From Gentiana macrophylla (taxonomy: Eukaryota; Streptophyta; Magnoliopsida; Gentianales; Gentianaceae): 64,000 bases of DNA. The DNA lies in contig CM047806.1 of the NCBI GenBank assembly GCA_026214975.1, forward strand, positions 82,321,599 to 82,385,598, written 5' to 3'. Position 1 is the first letter of the stretch. Each line of letters starts with the position of its first letter. The position numbers were made by a program, and so were the translations under genes. Of this stretch, positions 34,417 through 44,860 are shown in pieces. A model generated the notes under the pieces. That model was not told the origin of the DNA, did no database searches, and worked only from the letters and a program-made list of their open reading frames with translations.

Positions 34417-35491
34417 GTGATGGATCTATCTCTTGTGCAAAAGGTTTTGGAACTCATTAAACTCACTAATAAGATATGCCTAAAGGATGTCCTATTTGTT
34501 CCAAACTTAGACTGCAATCTCATATCTGTCAGTAGACTAGCAAAAGATTTGAATTGGACTGTTGTTTTTAATAAGAATCAGTGCACTTTCCAGGACCCTT
34601 CTTCACAGGAAGTGATTGGGAGGGCTAAACCCTGCTCAGGATTGTATGTGGTCAACCTCGCCAGCATGTAAGATCAAGATCGAATCTGTCTCAAAGAGCT
34701 CGCACTTCAACCTTAGACAATATCATGTTATGGCATTATAGACTAGGACATCCAAGTTTTGGTTATTTGAAGTCTGTAATTCCTGAATTATTTAAAGGAT
34801 GTAATGTCAATGATCTTCAATGTGATATTTGCCAATTTGCCAAACTTACCAAATCTGTGTATACCAAACTGCCTTATGTGCCATCCACACCTTTTACTTT
34901 AATTCATAGTGATGTATGGGGACCTTCAAGAGTAAAAAGTATAGCAGGAAAAAGGTGGTTTGTCACTTTCATTGATGATCATACTAGGAACACATGGTTG
35001 TTTTGATGAAGGATAAATCGATGTTGGAACAATTTTTCGTGAATTTTACAACATGATCTCTACTCAATTTGGCACTAAGATCAAGATCTTAAAGATCGAT
35101 AATGCACTTGAGTACTATGAGTCTAACCTCATTAATTTCTTGATGAATAAGGGATTGTCCATATCAGTAGTTGTGTGGAAACACCTTAACAAAATGGGGT
35201 TTCGAGAGAAAGAACAGCACTTCTTTGGAGATGGCTAGATCAATCATGTTCACCACACATGTTCCAAAGTATATGTGGGGTGAAGCTATATTAATCGCCA
35301 CTTACTTAATCAACAGACTTCCACAGAGTGTTAGGTTTCAAAACTCCTATCCAAACCCTTTCGACCACTCACTCCCGCCTCATCTTATTTCCCGATTACC
35401 TCCAAAAGTCTTTGGTTGCACGGTATTTGTTTATATCCATGCCCAACATGAAGCAAACTTGATCCCAAAGCTCACAAGTGCATTTTCCTAG
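34417..35491 (+). pseudogene. copia I pre-integrase and integrase
   Basis: 34417-34671 carries the protease-to-integrase linker (CLKDVLFVPNLDCNLISVS). 34725-35006 has LWHYRLGHPSFGYLK, CDICQFAKLTKS and the start of the integrase core with HSDVWGP and FIDDHTRNTW. 35053-35238 has the region around KILKIDNALEYYESN. The canonical SDNG(T/A)E(F/Y) is changed to IDNALEY, so a conserved residue of the core is lost. 35171-35491 carries MWGEAILIATYLINRLPQSV. The protease DSG motif is not seen. Several frameshifts occur. Confidence 0.82.
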
Positions 35492-35689
35492 GATATGCAA
35501 AGGGCAGGAAAGGTTACAAGTGTTATTCTCTTCCAAAAGAGATTTTACAATTCTATGGATGTAAAATTCTTTGAAAGAACTCCCTACTACAAACAAGTCT
35601 CATGAACTGTGCAATCGATGAAAACTCGATTGAAATTGACCTAAATCCATTCCTCAAGAAACTCGAACCTCAAAGAACTCCATCGATTC

Positions 35690-35820
35690 TCAAGAGATCG
35701 AACCTCAAGACTTCATCGCGACTCTCGGCAGCTCATCGATCCTCAAAGAACCCATCGAACGAGAGCTCATCGACCCAGAGCTCATCGATACTCAAAGAAC
35801 CCATCGACTCTCAAAGACTG
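35690..35820 (+). repeat. degenerate CATCGA-TCTCAAAGAA microrepeats in copia I
   Basis: Interspersed units of CTCATCGA, CTCAAAGAACCCATCGA and ACTCTCAAAGA expand the linker between integrase and RT. The amino-acid product is Ser-rich (SSKNPSNESSSTQSSSILKE). Copy-number slippage in an unconstrained linker is the likely cause. Confidence 0.6.
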
Positions 35821-35930
35821 CCGACATTGATGATAGACCTATTGCTATTAGGAAGGGAAAGAGATCTTGCACTACTGATCATTCTATTCATAATTATTTA
35901 TCTTATGATTAGTTATCACCTACTTTTGCC

Positions 35931-36776
35931 ATGTTTACACAGGACTTATATACTCACTCTATTCCTAAGAATATACAGGAAGCTCTCCAACATGATAAAG
36001 GAAGGTATCAAACTGAAATGATCGCTCTCTTGACAACCATACAGGACCTCACCACTCTCCCACATGGAAAGAAGACAGTCATTTGTAAATGGTCATTCAC
36101 TATCAAGTACAATGCTGATGGTACTATTGACAAATACAAAGCTAGACTGGTTGCAAGGGGATTCACTCAAACATATGGACTTGACTACAAAGAGACCTTT
36201 GCACCTGTAGCAAAGTTAAACATTGTCAGGGTACTGATCTCACTTGCTGTACAACTTGACTGGCCTCTCCACCAACTGGATATCAAGAATGCTTTCCTAA
36301 ATGGTGACCTTACTGAGGAAGTCTATATGAATGTACCTCCTGGTTTTACCAATCCTCATACTCAAGGAAAGGTTTGTAAATTGAGGAAATCTCTATATGG
36401 CCTAAAGCAATCCCCAAGAGCCTGGTTTGGGAAACTCACTACTGTGGTTAAAGCTGCTGGATATCATCAATGCAACTCAGATCACACCATGTTTATCAAG
36501 ACCACTAGTCAGAAAAGATCTATTCTTATTGTATATGTGGATGATATCATCCTCACTGGTGATGACTCTACTGATATCCAGAATTTGAAGACTCTACTGG
36601 CAAAGGTTTTCCAAGTCAAGGATTTGGGCTATCTTAAATACTTCCTTGGTATGGAAATTGCAAGAAACAACCAGGGTATATCTGTCTCACAGAGGAAGTA
36701 TGTCTTTGGACTCTTTGAAGGAAATCGGTATCTTGGGATGCAAACTCTTTGTATCCCCAGTAGACCCCCAGAATAA
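35931..36776 (+). pseudogene. copia I reverse transcriptase (longest intact pol frame in H/I)
   Basis: A 281-residue open frame with nearly all RVT_2 hallmarks: VICKWSFTIKYNADGTIDKY, ARLVARGFTQTYG, DYKETFAPVAKLN, LHQLDIKNAFLNGDL, EEVYMNVPPGF, SLYGLKQSPRAWFGK, the catalytic YVDDIILTGDD, and YFLGMEIARNNQGISVSQRK. A frameshift near 36720 sends it into a stop before the connection domain and RNase H. The fairly intact RT suggests I is younger than its host element H, as nesting also requires. Confidence 0.9.
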
Positions 36777-37470
36777 TACCTCTATTTGCATGGTGACATT
36801 CTTTGTCAGGAAGGATCAATATCAAAGACTTGTAGGAAACTCATTTATCTATCCCATACAAGACCGATATTGCATATGGAGTCGATCCAGTTAGCTTGAT
36901 TCATGCATTGCCCTCTTGAGCAACATTGGAATCTTGTGAAGCAGGATATCGAGGTACCAAGTCCACTCCTGGCCAAGGCTTACATTTCACCAAGTCTCGT
37001 GAGAGATCTATCAAGGTTTACATCTTTGATTCGATGGTGTCATGTCCACACGATGTAAGGTCTACTACAAAGCACGCTCTTATGTATGGGAAATCTTGTC
37101 ACCTGGAGGAGCAAGAAACAACCCTCTGTCTCTAGAAGCGATCTTGAAGTGAACTCAGGGCACTAGTTTTGGGTATTTGTGAAGCTCTATGGATAAAAAG
37201 GGTCCTTCATCGAACTTCAAAGACCTATTCAAAGAACCTATCACACTCTGCTTTGTGACAATAATTCAAATTTTATGCATGGAAGAGGATCCAGTCCATC
37301 ATGATAAAACCAAACATGTGGACATTGACAGACACTTCACGAAGGAGAAGATTGATGCCAAGATTATTCAACTCCAAAGATGTTTCCTCGAGAGATCGAA
37401 TCTCGATATTCTCACCAAGGCCATTCCGCCACTTATGTTCAAAGAGATTGAGTAGCAAACTTGGTTGTAT
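36777..37470 (+). pseudogene. copia I RNase H, decayed
   Basis: Fragments in changing frames include RKDQYQRLVGNSFIYP (about 36808), a degraded [12 protein letters not shown] area at about 37110-37150, and HHDKTKHVDIDRHFTKEKID and LDILTKAIPPLMF (37290-37450), matching the C-terminal part of copia RNase H. Stops and shifts make it non-functional. The polypurine tract follows 20 bp later. Confidence 0.75.
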
Positions 37471-37497
37471 AAACATATACAACCCAGTTTGAAGGGG

Positions 37498-37790
37498 TGT
37501 GGAAATATTACGTTACATTAGTGTAACATATTAATTGTAAGACATATTAATTGTATTGAATAAACAATTAATATGTCATAAAGTCATAAAGTAACTCTTT
37601 TTGTCTTATTAGGTAATAAACAACTCTAGCAATTAATACTAGCCGACTCTAGTAATTAATTGCTCTCTCCTAGCTTATACTCTACTAGGACCTTTCTCAC
37701 TTACTTGTACCTATTTATACTCACTCTTTTATGATGAATAAACTAAGTTGAAGTTTACTCAAGTATAATTTACTTTCTCAAACTCTCTTC
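37498..37790 (+). repeat. copia I 3' LTR
   Basis: The 3' LTR starts after GAAGGGG and reads to AACTCTCTTC. It lacks the final A and is directly joined to element H sequence TATTCTGCATTTCTTAG without a visible target duplication. It differs from the 5' LTR mainly by one fewer ACATATTAATTGT unit and a few point changes. Confidence 0.88.
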
Positions 37791-38349
37791 TATTCTGCAT
37801 TTCTTAGTGGTTCTGACTTTATCAAACAAAAGTCCGAGTCTTGGGTTCGTGCTATGAAAGTTATATTTATCGCAATAAGACAAACAAATTATCATATTGA
37901 AAATGAATACGTTCGTTCCAACGCATCCGAAAACAGAAAATTAATTTTCTGTGATACTCAAGAATTGAATCCGATATTCATTTCCTTGTATCACTCCCAC
38001 TAGTCTATCTGAAATAACTGCCCGTTGTCTATTTTATTTATCGTTTAATGCAAAGCTATCTAGTTCTTCCAAAGAACTTAGCTTTTGAGAAAATTTAAGG
38101 ATGCATCGGTCAGTGATTCGAAATCACTTTCCTTATCCTCTAATTTCCAATTCATTAATTTTTCGGTTTAGCCTTAAAACTACTTAGTTTGGATGACTAA
38201 CACGTATAAACATTCTTTCCCATTCTCGACTTTCCTTAAATAGAAACAGTCTTGAACTAGCAGTTCGTTCGAGTAGACTCTATTCTTGAACTGTGGGATG
38301 TTCAGTGTTACTTGCTTAGACTATCGATTTTTCTAATCGACAAATCATA

Positions 38350-38815
38350 AGACCAAAGCTCCCACTAGTTTATTGGTTCCAAATACCGTCTAACTAGCAA
38401 CACTTTGTTCGAATGGTTTGAGAGATCATAATAAAGCTCTCACTAGTTTATCGGTTCCAAATACCGTCTAACTAGAAACACTTTGTATTTATGATTTTTC
38501 AAAGATTAGAACATCACCTAGAACTAAGCTCCCACTAGTTTATCGGGCCCAAAATCGCCTAACTAGCAATGCTATGTTCATGATGTTTCAAAGATTATAA
38601 AATCTCCAGAACTAAGCTCCCACTAGTTTATCAGTTCCAAGTACTGTCTAACAAGCAACGCTTTATTCTTGTTTTTCCAATGGAAAAACTCTTGTGTGAT
38701 CCATTACACATTTCTAATGATTCAGAAAAACAACAAATCATAAGACTAAGGCTCCCACTAGTTTATCGGTTCCAAATACCGTCTAACTAGCAACGCCTTA
38801 TGTATATGATTTTCC
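38350..38815 (+). repeat. five-copy dispersed tandem repeat in element H
   Basis: AAGCTCCCACTAGTTTATCG followed by a TCCAAATACCGTCTAACTAG-type block recurs at about 38358, 38434, 38526, 38611 and 38750, with variant bases (for example GGGCCCAAAATCGCC in copy 3). Unit spacing is about 76-92 bp, with a longer gap before the last copy. It lies on the non-coding side of H. Confidence 0.8.
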
Positions 38816-40514
38816 AATCTTTCAATTTAGAAATTTGTTGTGTAATTACACTTTTAAAATTCACTAAATGAATTTATCTGATAGTCCTATATCATCTTTT
38901 GTAAACTAAGTATGGTCGTCTCTCGTTCAACACGAGTGACACCCGTGACATACCTATAGTATGTCACTTAAGTTTTTAAAGCCTCAAGAGCAAAATCTCT
39001 TCCGAAAAGTTAACTGCATTTATTGATAATTACAACGTACTTGTTACTCTCCACATTTTTAATGTAGTCCTATTACTAACAGTTTAGTAACCTAGAGATT
39101 TAGTTGTAAACAAAATGACAGAAACTTAAATTCAAAAAAATAAATTTTCACTACTAGATTTTTATTTTAGGAATTATAAACTTGTTAAAAGTCTATCCTA
39201 CCATTCCAAAGATTTAATCTCACACCTCGGTGCGCGCAGGTCGGTCAAAGAGGCGACGATTAAAGCGAGACAATCTCTCTCAATGATTAATCTTCGAGAA
39301 TCAAACATCTCACGGGAATCAGACATCCTGCACCATAATCATTGATTACCTTCCTTTTCTAGCCTAGATATTTCGAAAATATCCATAAAGAGTGTGACCT
39401 ACTATATCGAGATCTCAAAGTACGCCCGAGTATGCCGCCAGGTCGGTCGATGACTCAAAGAGTACCGAAATCCTATCCTTTCAAAACCAAGCCTTGAATT
39501 TTGATAAGGGGAACACCACCCGCAGGGGGCCGGAATCAAAGTGGCTCGAGGCATTACCCTTCTCTCACGTGCTTGCATTTATAGTAGAGGCCGTGGGGTT
39601 GGCTGTCGCCTTCCCCGCTCCCACTCAATATTTTGAAAAAGTGGTGGGTTTACTAATTACGGTTGATCTTGACAATAAGAAACAATAAATCAAAGTACTC
39701 GAATAGGGTCGGTTATGTAGGCAAGCCTACGCCGTCTTATTCGTTGGAACATATGTGATGATTCAGGCCAATCCGGGAAAGAGAAGCCCGTTTAGCCCGA
39801 AGGCTTATCGGCTATGCTAAGTCTGTCGAATCACATAACGTACATCACACGTGGAGGGAGTTGATTGAGCCGAAACTCGGTTGAACTCGCCCAACAATGG
39901 TTAGACCATTTCCGAACCCATGTACTAAGATTCTCCGATTTCTAAATTGTAACCCAAAGCGTAATCTCGTTTCTGTTTAATGTGGGTTCACTAAGAAGCC
40001 ATCACCAAAAAGCTCAACGATTTATCCAAGTGGGATTCACCGAAAATCCATCACTAAAATCGTAACGATTGACAAAAGCCGGGTCCTCGGTTTTTATAAT
40101 TAGTTACTTATTATTTAACTACCACATATTAAATTAATAAGCATTCATACTAATTATTCGAGTTATACACGTCTATTTTAATTCGAAATTAAAAAACTAC
40201 GTGTATGCATTGGAGTGGAATCATGAAGATGCAAGTCATGGCAATTTTCCGGTTTTAAGCACGTAATTTTGATCAAACACAAAATTATACCGAAAAGTAA
40301 ACACCGAGATGGACCGTTGGTACTTCGACTAACTATTTTCTAAGGAAAAGTAAAACTTATACTATGTCTTCGAGTCTTGATCTTCGAATCTTGAACTCGA
40401 ACCGCCGGATCACAAACCACGAACATCCGAGAGGAGAAAGGCTTTTAATTAAATAAAACCAATTTATTATAATTAAATAATAACTTCTTTTTTTTTGTTC
40501 TTTCGGCTGTAACA

Positions 40515-40516
<2 letters not shown>

Positions 40517-40570
<54 letters not shown>
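40517..40570. repeat. (AT)n microsatellite
   Basis: About 27 uninterrupted AT dinucleotides lie between GTAACAAACT and TATTATTATC, within the internal region of element H. Confidence 0.95.
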
Positions 40571-40574
<4 letters not shown>

Positions 40575-41097
40575 ATTATCTGCCTTACGGCAGGTTTGTC
40601 AGGTAAAAAAATTAGGAAAAATTATACATTGGTACAGCCGCCGGAAAACCCTAACTGCAAACTAGTTTCATAAACAGGACTTATAGCGACGCTTTTCAGC
40701 GTCGTAGAAAGTCCTGTAACAGTTTTAAAAAAGTCTTTAACCGTTTCTCTTCGTTCATACCTTGGGTTTCGCCTTGATCTTCAACTTTTCAGCATGATCT
40801 TCATATTTCGAGCCCGGAACAATAAAATTACAATAAAAGATGCTACTTTTACATAATTTTCGAAAAAAAAGACATAAAAAAATTACAATTCATATGCTCA
40901 ATTGTTGCTAAACAAAGGAGCTACAAAATAGATCTACGGGTAAACAATACCAACCCAATCCATCTCTTCAACCACAACATTCACAAGCATACAACATGAT
41001 TAAATTCGAATTTTACCAAAAAAACGAAATAAAACATCTAAAGCATGCTTTTCCACTCCAAGATCTAAAATTCATATACTTTGATCGTTAGATCAAA

Positions 41098-41110
41098 GGC
41101 TCTGATACCA
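41098..41110 (-). other. element H primer-binding site (initiator-Met tRNA)
   Basis: GGCTCTGATACCA on the plus strand is TGGTATCAGAGCC on the minus strand, a perfect initiator-Met tRNA complement, two bases from the LTR edge at 41113. Confidence 0.92.
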
Positions 41111-41112
41111 CT

Positions 41113-43013
41113 TGTTAGATGTAATATCATCGGATCAATCATGGATTGACCCGATTACACAGCAGAAGCATCAGATCTAGATCTAAACGAAACAAAATAC
41201 ATAAATAAAAGATCTAAACCTACAAGGGGGTTTAGGAGCCTACCTTTTTACGGTGCTTAACTCCAAGAACAATAGATCTCCAAGAACACGTGTATCGAGA
41301 AGCCACAGCCTTCCAACGTGTGTCTCCCAGCAACACCAGGTGGATGGTGTTTCCCGCCGCCGGACCTCCTTGATATGCTACCGGAATAATCCTGAAGATT
41401 ATTCCAACTCGAAACCCGAAGAAAGATGGCCGAAAATTCTAAGCCACTCTCTTCCAATATGGCGTGTTGTATAAGTGTCAAAAGGCTTGGAAGAACTCTG
41501 TTTATATAGGAGAGTAAAACTTAACCTCCAAAGATTAAATAATTAAGAGATAATTATTACACTAATCCTTTATTCCAAATAAAAGATAAATAAAACAATT
41601 ATCCTAAACAAATTAGGATAAATCATATTATTATCTAATATTCCATGAATTATCAATTAACAAATAAAAAATAAATCACATATTGAATAATTATCCAAGA
41701 AAACTAATTCCATGATGATTAAATAATACAAAAAATGGCGCCACCTTTTATTTTTAAAAAAAAAGGTTCACACGCACATTTCTATATTTGACCAATTAGG
41801 TCAAAAGGTCAACACACTAATCTGGGCCGAGTCCACGAAAAATATCTTTTCCGTGTATTTAATTATTTAGTCCAACTAAATAATTAATCCAAATATCAAT
41901 TAAATAGTCCAATCCAACTATTTAATTATAATTGAGTGCAACGACGAGAAACCTATATGCTATATTAGAGCCACGTCGGGGACCATGGACCCATATTCAA
42001 GAGCTTACAATAAATTGAATAAAAATTATTCATCAGATGAATAATTATATCCAACCTATTAATTCCGGGATTACACCACCATAAACCCGAAACTAAACTC
42101 TATAGAATATAGATAACTTACACTCAATTTATGAGTCGAAAGCGTCCTCTGATATAATCATTACATACGGATAAATCCTCCATAGATTGCCCATTACGAG
42201 AGGGAAGTCTCCGTGAACCCGACTCATAATATCTTATCCTTATTTACCATTAACCCCAGGTGATCAATTAGTTCACATATCGACTAGTAGCTAATTAGTC
42301 TAAATATGAACTTGGCCGATCGATCATTTTCTCGGGGCTAACAAATAAGGGACGGGTCTCTACTCCCGAGGAAGGAATGGATTCCATATCTCGTGATAGC
42401 ACACAGACTACTCACTCATCCCGAATAGAGCCAACGAGAAGTGTTGGACCACATACTTCGAAGTGATCCTTACTAACACATCAAACTCTACCCTAGTCTA
42501 AGCAGTCGACTGTGATCACCTCAGGATTAAGATTAATCCTTATATGATCATCTTGTGATTCGATAAGACTTCTCGATCACGGAATTATATCGAGAACTCA
42601 AATCAAATCGGTCCAGCCTTATTTGATTATCATCATATATAAATGCCCCACTAGATACCCTATTACCGACAGTCCGGATAAGACTGTCACGCCTAAATTA
42701 GCAAATTAATCTTGAGACCCGTACTTAGATTAATAAACGCTACAGACTAAGTTAATTTTAAGTACATCTCACTAAAATCCTCTTGTGTATAGCCATACAC
42801 TGAGTTATATGATTACATAAACGAGGTACTTAGGGTTTTCAGTAGTGTCTTAATTATAAGCACACATGCATATACTAAGATGAATTACTAATTCCGTCCT
42901 AAAACAATTATATAATTGTCTTTCGGGCACTACACCTTACAATCTCCCACTTGCACGAAAGGCAAGTGGATTAATTGTTTTAGAGCACACCATTTATAAC
43001 TATATCTACAACA
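41113..43013 (-). repeat. element H 5' LTR
   Basis: A 1901-bp LTR. Read on the minus strand it starts TGTTGTAGATATAGTTATAA. After about 60-75 bp it has an internal GCAAGTGGGAGAT tract, then TGTAAGGTGTAGTGCCCG, and so carries an extra head module. A minus-strand TATA box lies at about 41501-41508. It is followed by target duplication GGTTG (43014-43018). Confidence 0.92.
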
Positions 43014-43018
43014 GGTTG

Positions 43019-44791
43019 TACTGCCGCACCCTTTCTGAAAGAACGTTTAAATAACAACCTTGGACCTTGAAAAAAAGATACTAAGGAGTTACTATATGAT
43101 TTAATCAGACCACATCCAACATTGGTTGTTGGGATTACGCTGATAAACACTACTACACCACATCAGAATATCGATCCACCCTAATGCAGTGGGAGTATGG
43201 TTAAACCATTGACCTGCTGTGATGATGAAGACTTTACAGCCTGCTGGGGTGATTGATAACCTATGGCCCTTTGAAGGGCTGTATAGGATTCTGATAATAA
43301 GAGGTTGGTTCAAAGCCATAAACCTGTAAATGGAGTTTTGGTACTCAGATTCTCGTTTCATACTCTTGTAGAACCACCGAGTGTGTCGAGGCAGTGGGAG
43401 TAATTGGATCTACGTGTAGAAAGAGCGAATGAATGAGAAAGTTTAACTTTCAAAGCAAAGCCAAGTGGTTTTGGGGTAACTCCTGAAGTAGGCAGATTCT
43501 CAAAAGGGTGATGCCCTGAAACTTTCTCACCACTCAGCTTTGCTTAACTCCGTGGAAAGCAGAAAGACTAACAAGGGTGATGCCCTGGAACTTTCTTGCC
43601 GTACAAAGGAGGTCGAATTCATTCAGAACAGAAGGGTTTAGCTTAAATCCAATGGCAGATTGACTGCCTATGCTTATATCCATCGGTGGATTAAAGCAAA
43701 CCTCTAGGTCATTAAAGGTCACATGTTTTAAATGTGTGGGCTTGACCTGAATATTGATAAGTCTTTTGTAGACTAGGATATCAATATTGGTAAACTAGTA
43801 AATGTTAGTGTTTATAAAAGATGACACTGCAACACTTGAGAACAACATGAGTGTGTTATCTGAAGTCCAAAAATGACGAGCCAAAGCTTCTCTAAATCAG
43901 AGAAGTGGACTATATTCTTAGAATTTGATTCGGTCGAATTCATGAGAACAAGTTGTGGCAACGTCCCATGCATCTTATTGGTTAAGATGATAATGCATTT
44001 TCGTCTACAATATTCAACGAGAGGTTTCCTACCCAACCCCTCATAGAATAATTCTCTCAATCTTCGGATATAGAGAAAATAGGATAAATTTTCTTTTGGA
44101 TAGAGAAAGTCAGGTTATTAAAGGTCAATAAAAGTCGAGTCTTGGATTCGGACGTTGAAAGCAGTATAGTGCATCCTCAAGTATCTTGGGAAACGAGGAA
44201 TCATATGCTTGTGCATTCGGGTGTGAACCTGAGTGTCGTTGACTACATTGATTCTGATTTTTTGTCGGATTAAGGATGATCGTGAATCGATCTCAGGCTC
44301 AGTGTTTACTCATAGTCTAGAGCAATCCAGCACTGCCAGTTTGACTCAGTTAGTCGAATACATAGCAGCTTTCGAAGCAGCTAAAGAGGCAATATGGCTT
44401 GAGAAGTTCTTTGTTGGATTGGGAAGTGATTCCAGGTCTCGTTGAGCCGATATCTTTTTACTGTGAAAATAGTTGAGAGGTAGCTCATGCAAAAGATCTT
44501 CGCAATCAAAAGAGGTCAAAAACATATTGAAAGTAAGTACCACCTGGTTAGACAGATCGTGCAGAGAGACATCGTTTCGGTCCTAAAGATCGCCTCAAAA
44601 CCGACAACCTAGTTGACCAGTTTACCAAGTCGCGTGGCATCTATTGTCACTGATGAGCGGTTGGCGGGTATGAAATTGGGAGATATGTCTCATCTGCTTT
44701 AGAGCAAGTGGGAGAATGTTGTGGATATAAATAATAAGGGTGTGGTGCTCTAAAAACAATCATTGCTTGTCTTTACGGGCAAGTGGGAGAT
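43019..44791 (+). pseudogene. element E 3' internal part with decayed copia RT/RNase H
   Basis: From about 44200, the coding relics DDRESISGSVFT, VEYIAAFEAAKEAIWLEKF and a KIASKTDNLVDQFTK-like end (about 44590-44625) identify a Ty1/copia RNase H. The segment 43019-44200 mirrors element H 30900-32150 in reverse complement. Stop codons and indels are frequent. A three-fold repeated polypurine/LTR-head module at 44700-44860 ends the internal region. Confidence 0.75.
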
Positions 44792-44860
44792 TGTTAGATA
44801 TAGTGTGCCCGAAAGACAATTGTTGCTTGTCCTTACGGGCAAGTGGGAGATTGTTGGAAG
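44700..44860 (+). repeat. triple polypurine-tract/LTR-head module
   Basis: GCAAGTGGGAGA followed by A/TTGTTG or TTGTTAG occurs three times in a row: at about 44704 (then TGTTGTGGATATAAATAATA), about 44780 (then TGTTAGATATAGTGTGCCCG, the mapped LTR start) and about 44840 (then TGTTGGAAGTAGCGCCCG, start of the conserved LTR body). Each module ends in CTTGTCYTTACGGGCAAGTG-type sequence. The 5' LTR begins at the second module. Confidence 0.85.

Larger units (their letters stand above)
32911..37790 (+). mobile_element. copia element I, inserted in element H
   Basis: The LTRs are 32911-33220 and 37498-37790 (TGTGGAAATATTACGTTA...CTCTCTTC). The left copy has an additional short tandem of ACATATTAATTGT. 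The primer site TGGTAGCAGAGCC (33221-33233) and polypurine GAAGGGG (37491-37497) are in place. Gag, pre-integrase, integrase, RT and RNase H remnants run left to right. Comparison with the unoccupied site in element E (near 27810) puts the insertion between ATATACC and the T/A-rich continuation. The expected second copy of the target and the last A of the right LTR are missing, so the right junction has suffered a small deletion. Confidence 0.9.
37791..41112 (-). other. element H internal 5' part, non-coding
   Basis: There is no intact gene. It contains a five-copy repeat (38350-38810), a GC-richer stretch (39210-39900) with a short open frame of no recognised family, an (AT)n microsatellite and the primer site next to the 5' LTR. 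Some parts mirror element E 26640-27400 in reverse complement, so this is shared leader/gag-region sequence that has lost coding capacity. Confidence 0.5.
28576..43013 (-). mobile_element. element H: full-length LTR retrotransposon related to E, inserted into E
   Basis: The LTRs are 28576-30637 (3', 2062 bp) and 41113-43013 (5', 1901 bp), in minus orientation, with a perfect GGTTG target duplication. The primer site reads TGGTATCAGAGCC on the minus strand (41098-41110). A polypurine tract AGCAAGTGGGAGAT lies at 30638-30651. The two internal parts, 37791-41112 and 30638-32910, flank copia I. Coding remains are limited to a decayed copia RNase H tail near the polypurine tract. It is a degenerate relative of E that sits in E at a site corresponding to its own position of about 32151. 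Confidence 0.92.

Noticed and set aside
38350..38815. CRISPR-like array
   Set aside because: The repeats are degenerate, unevenly spaced, lie inside a plant retrotransposon and have no associated genes.
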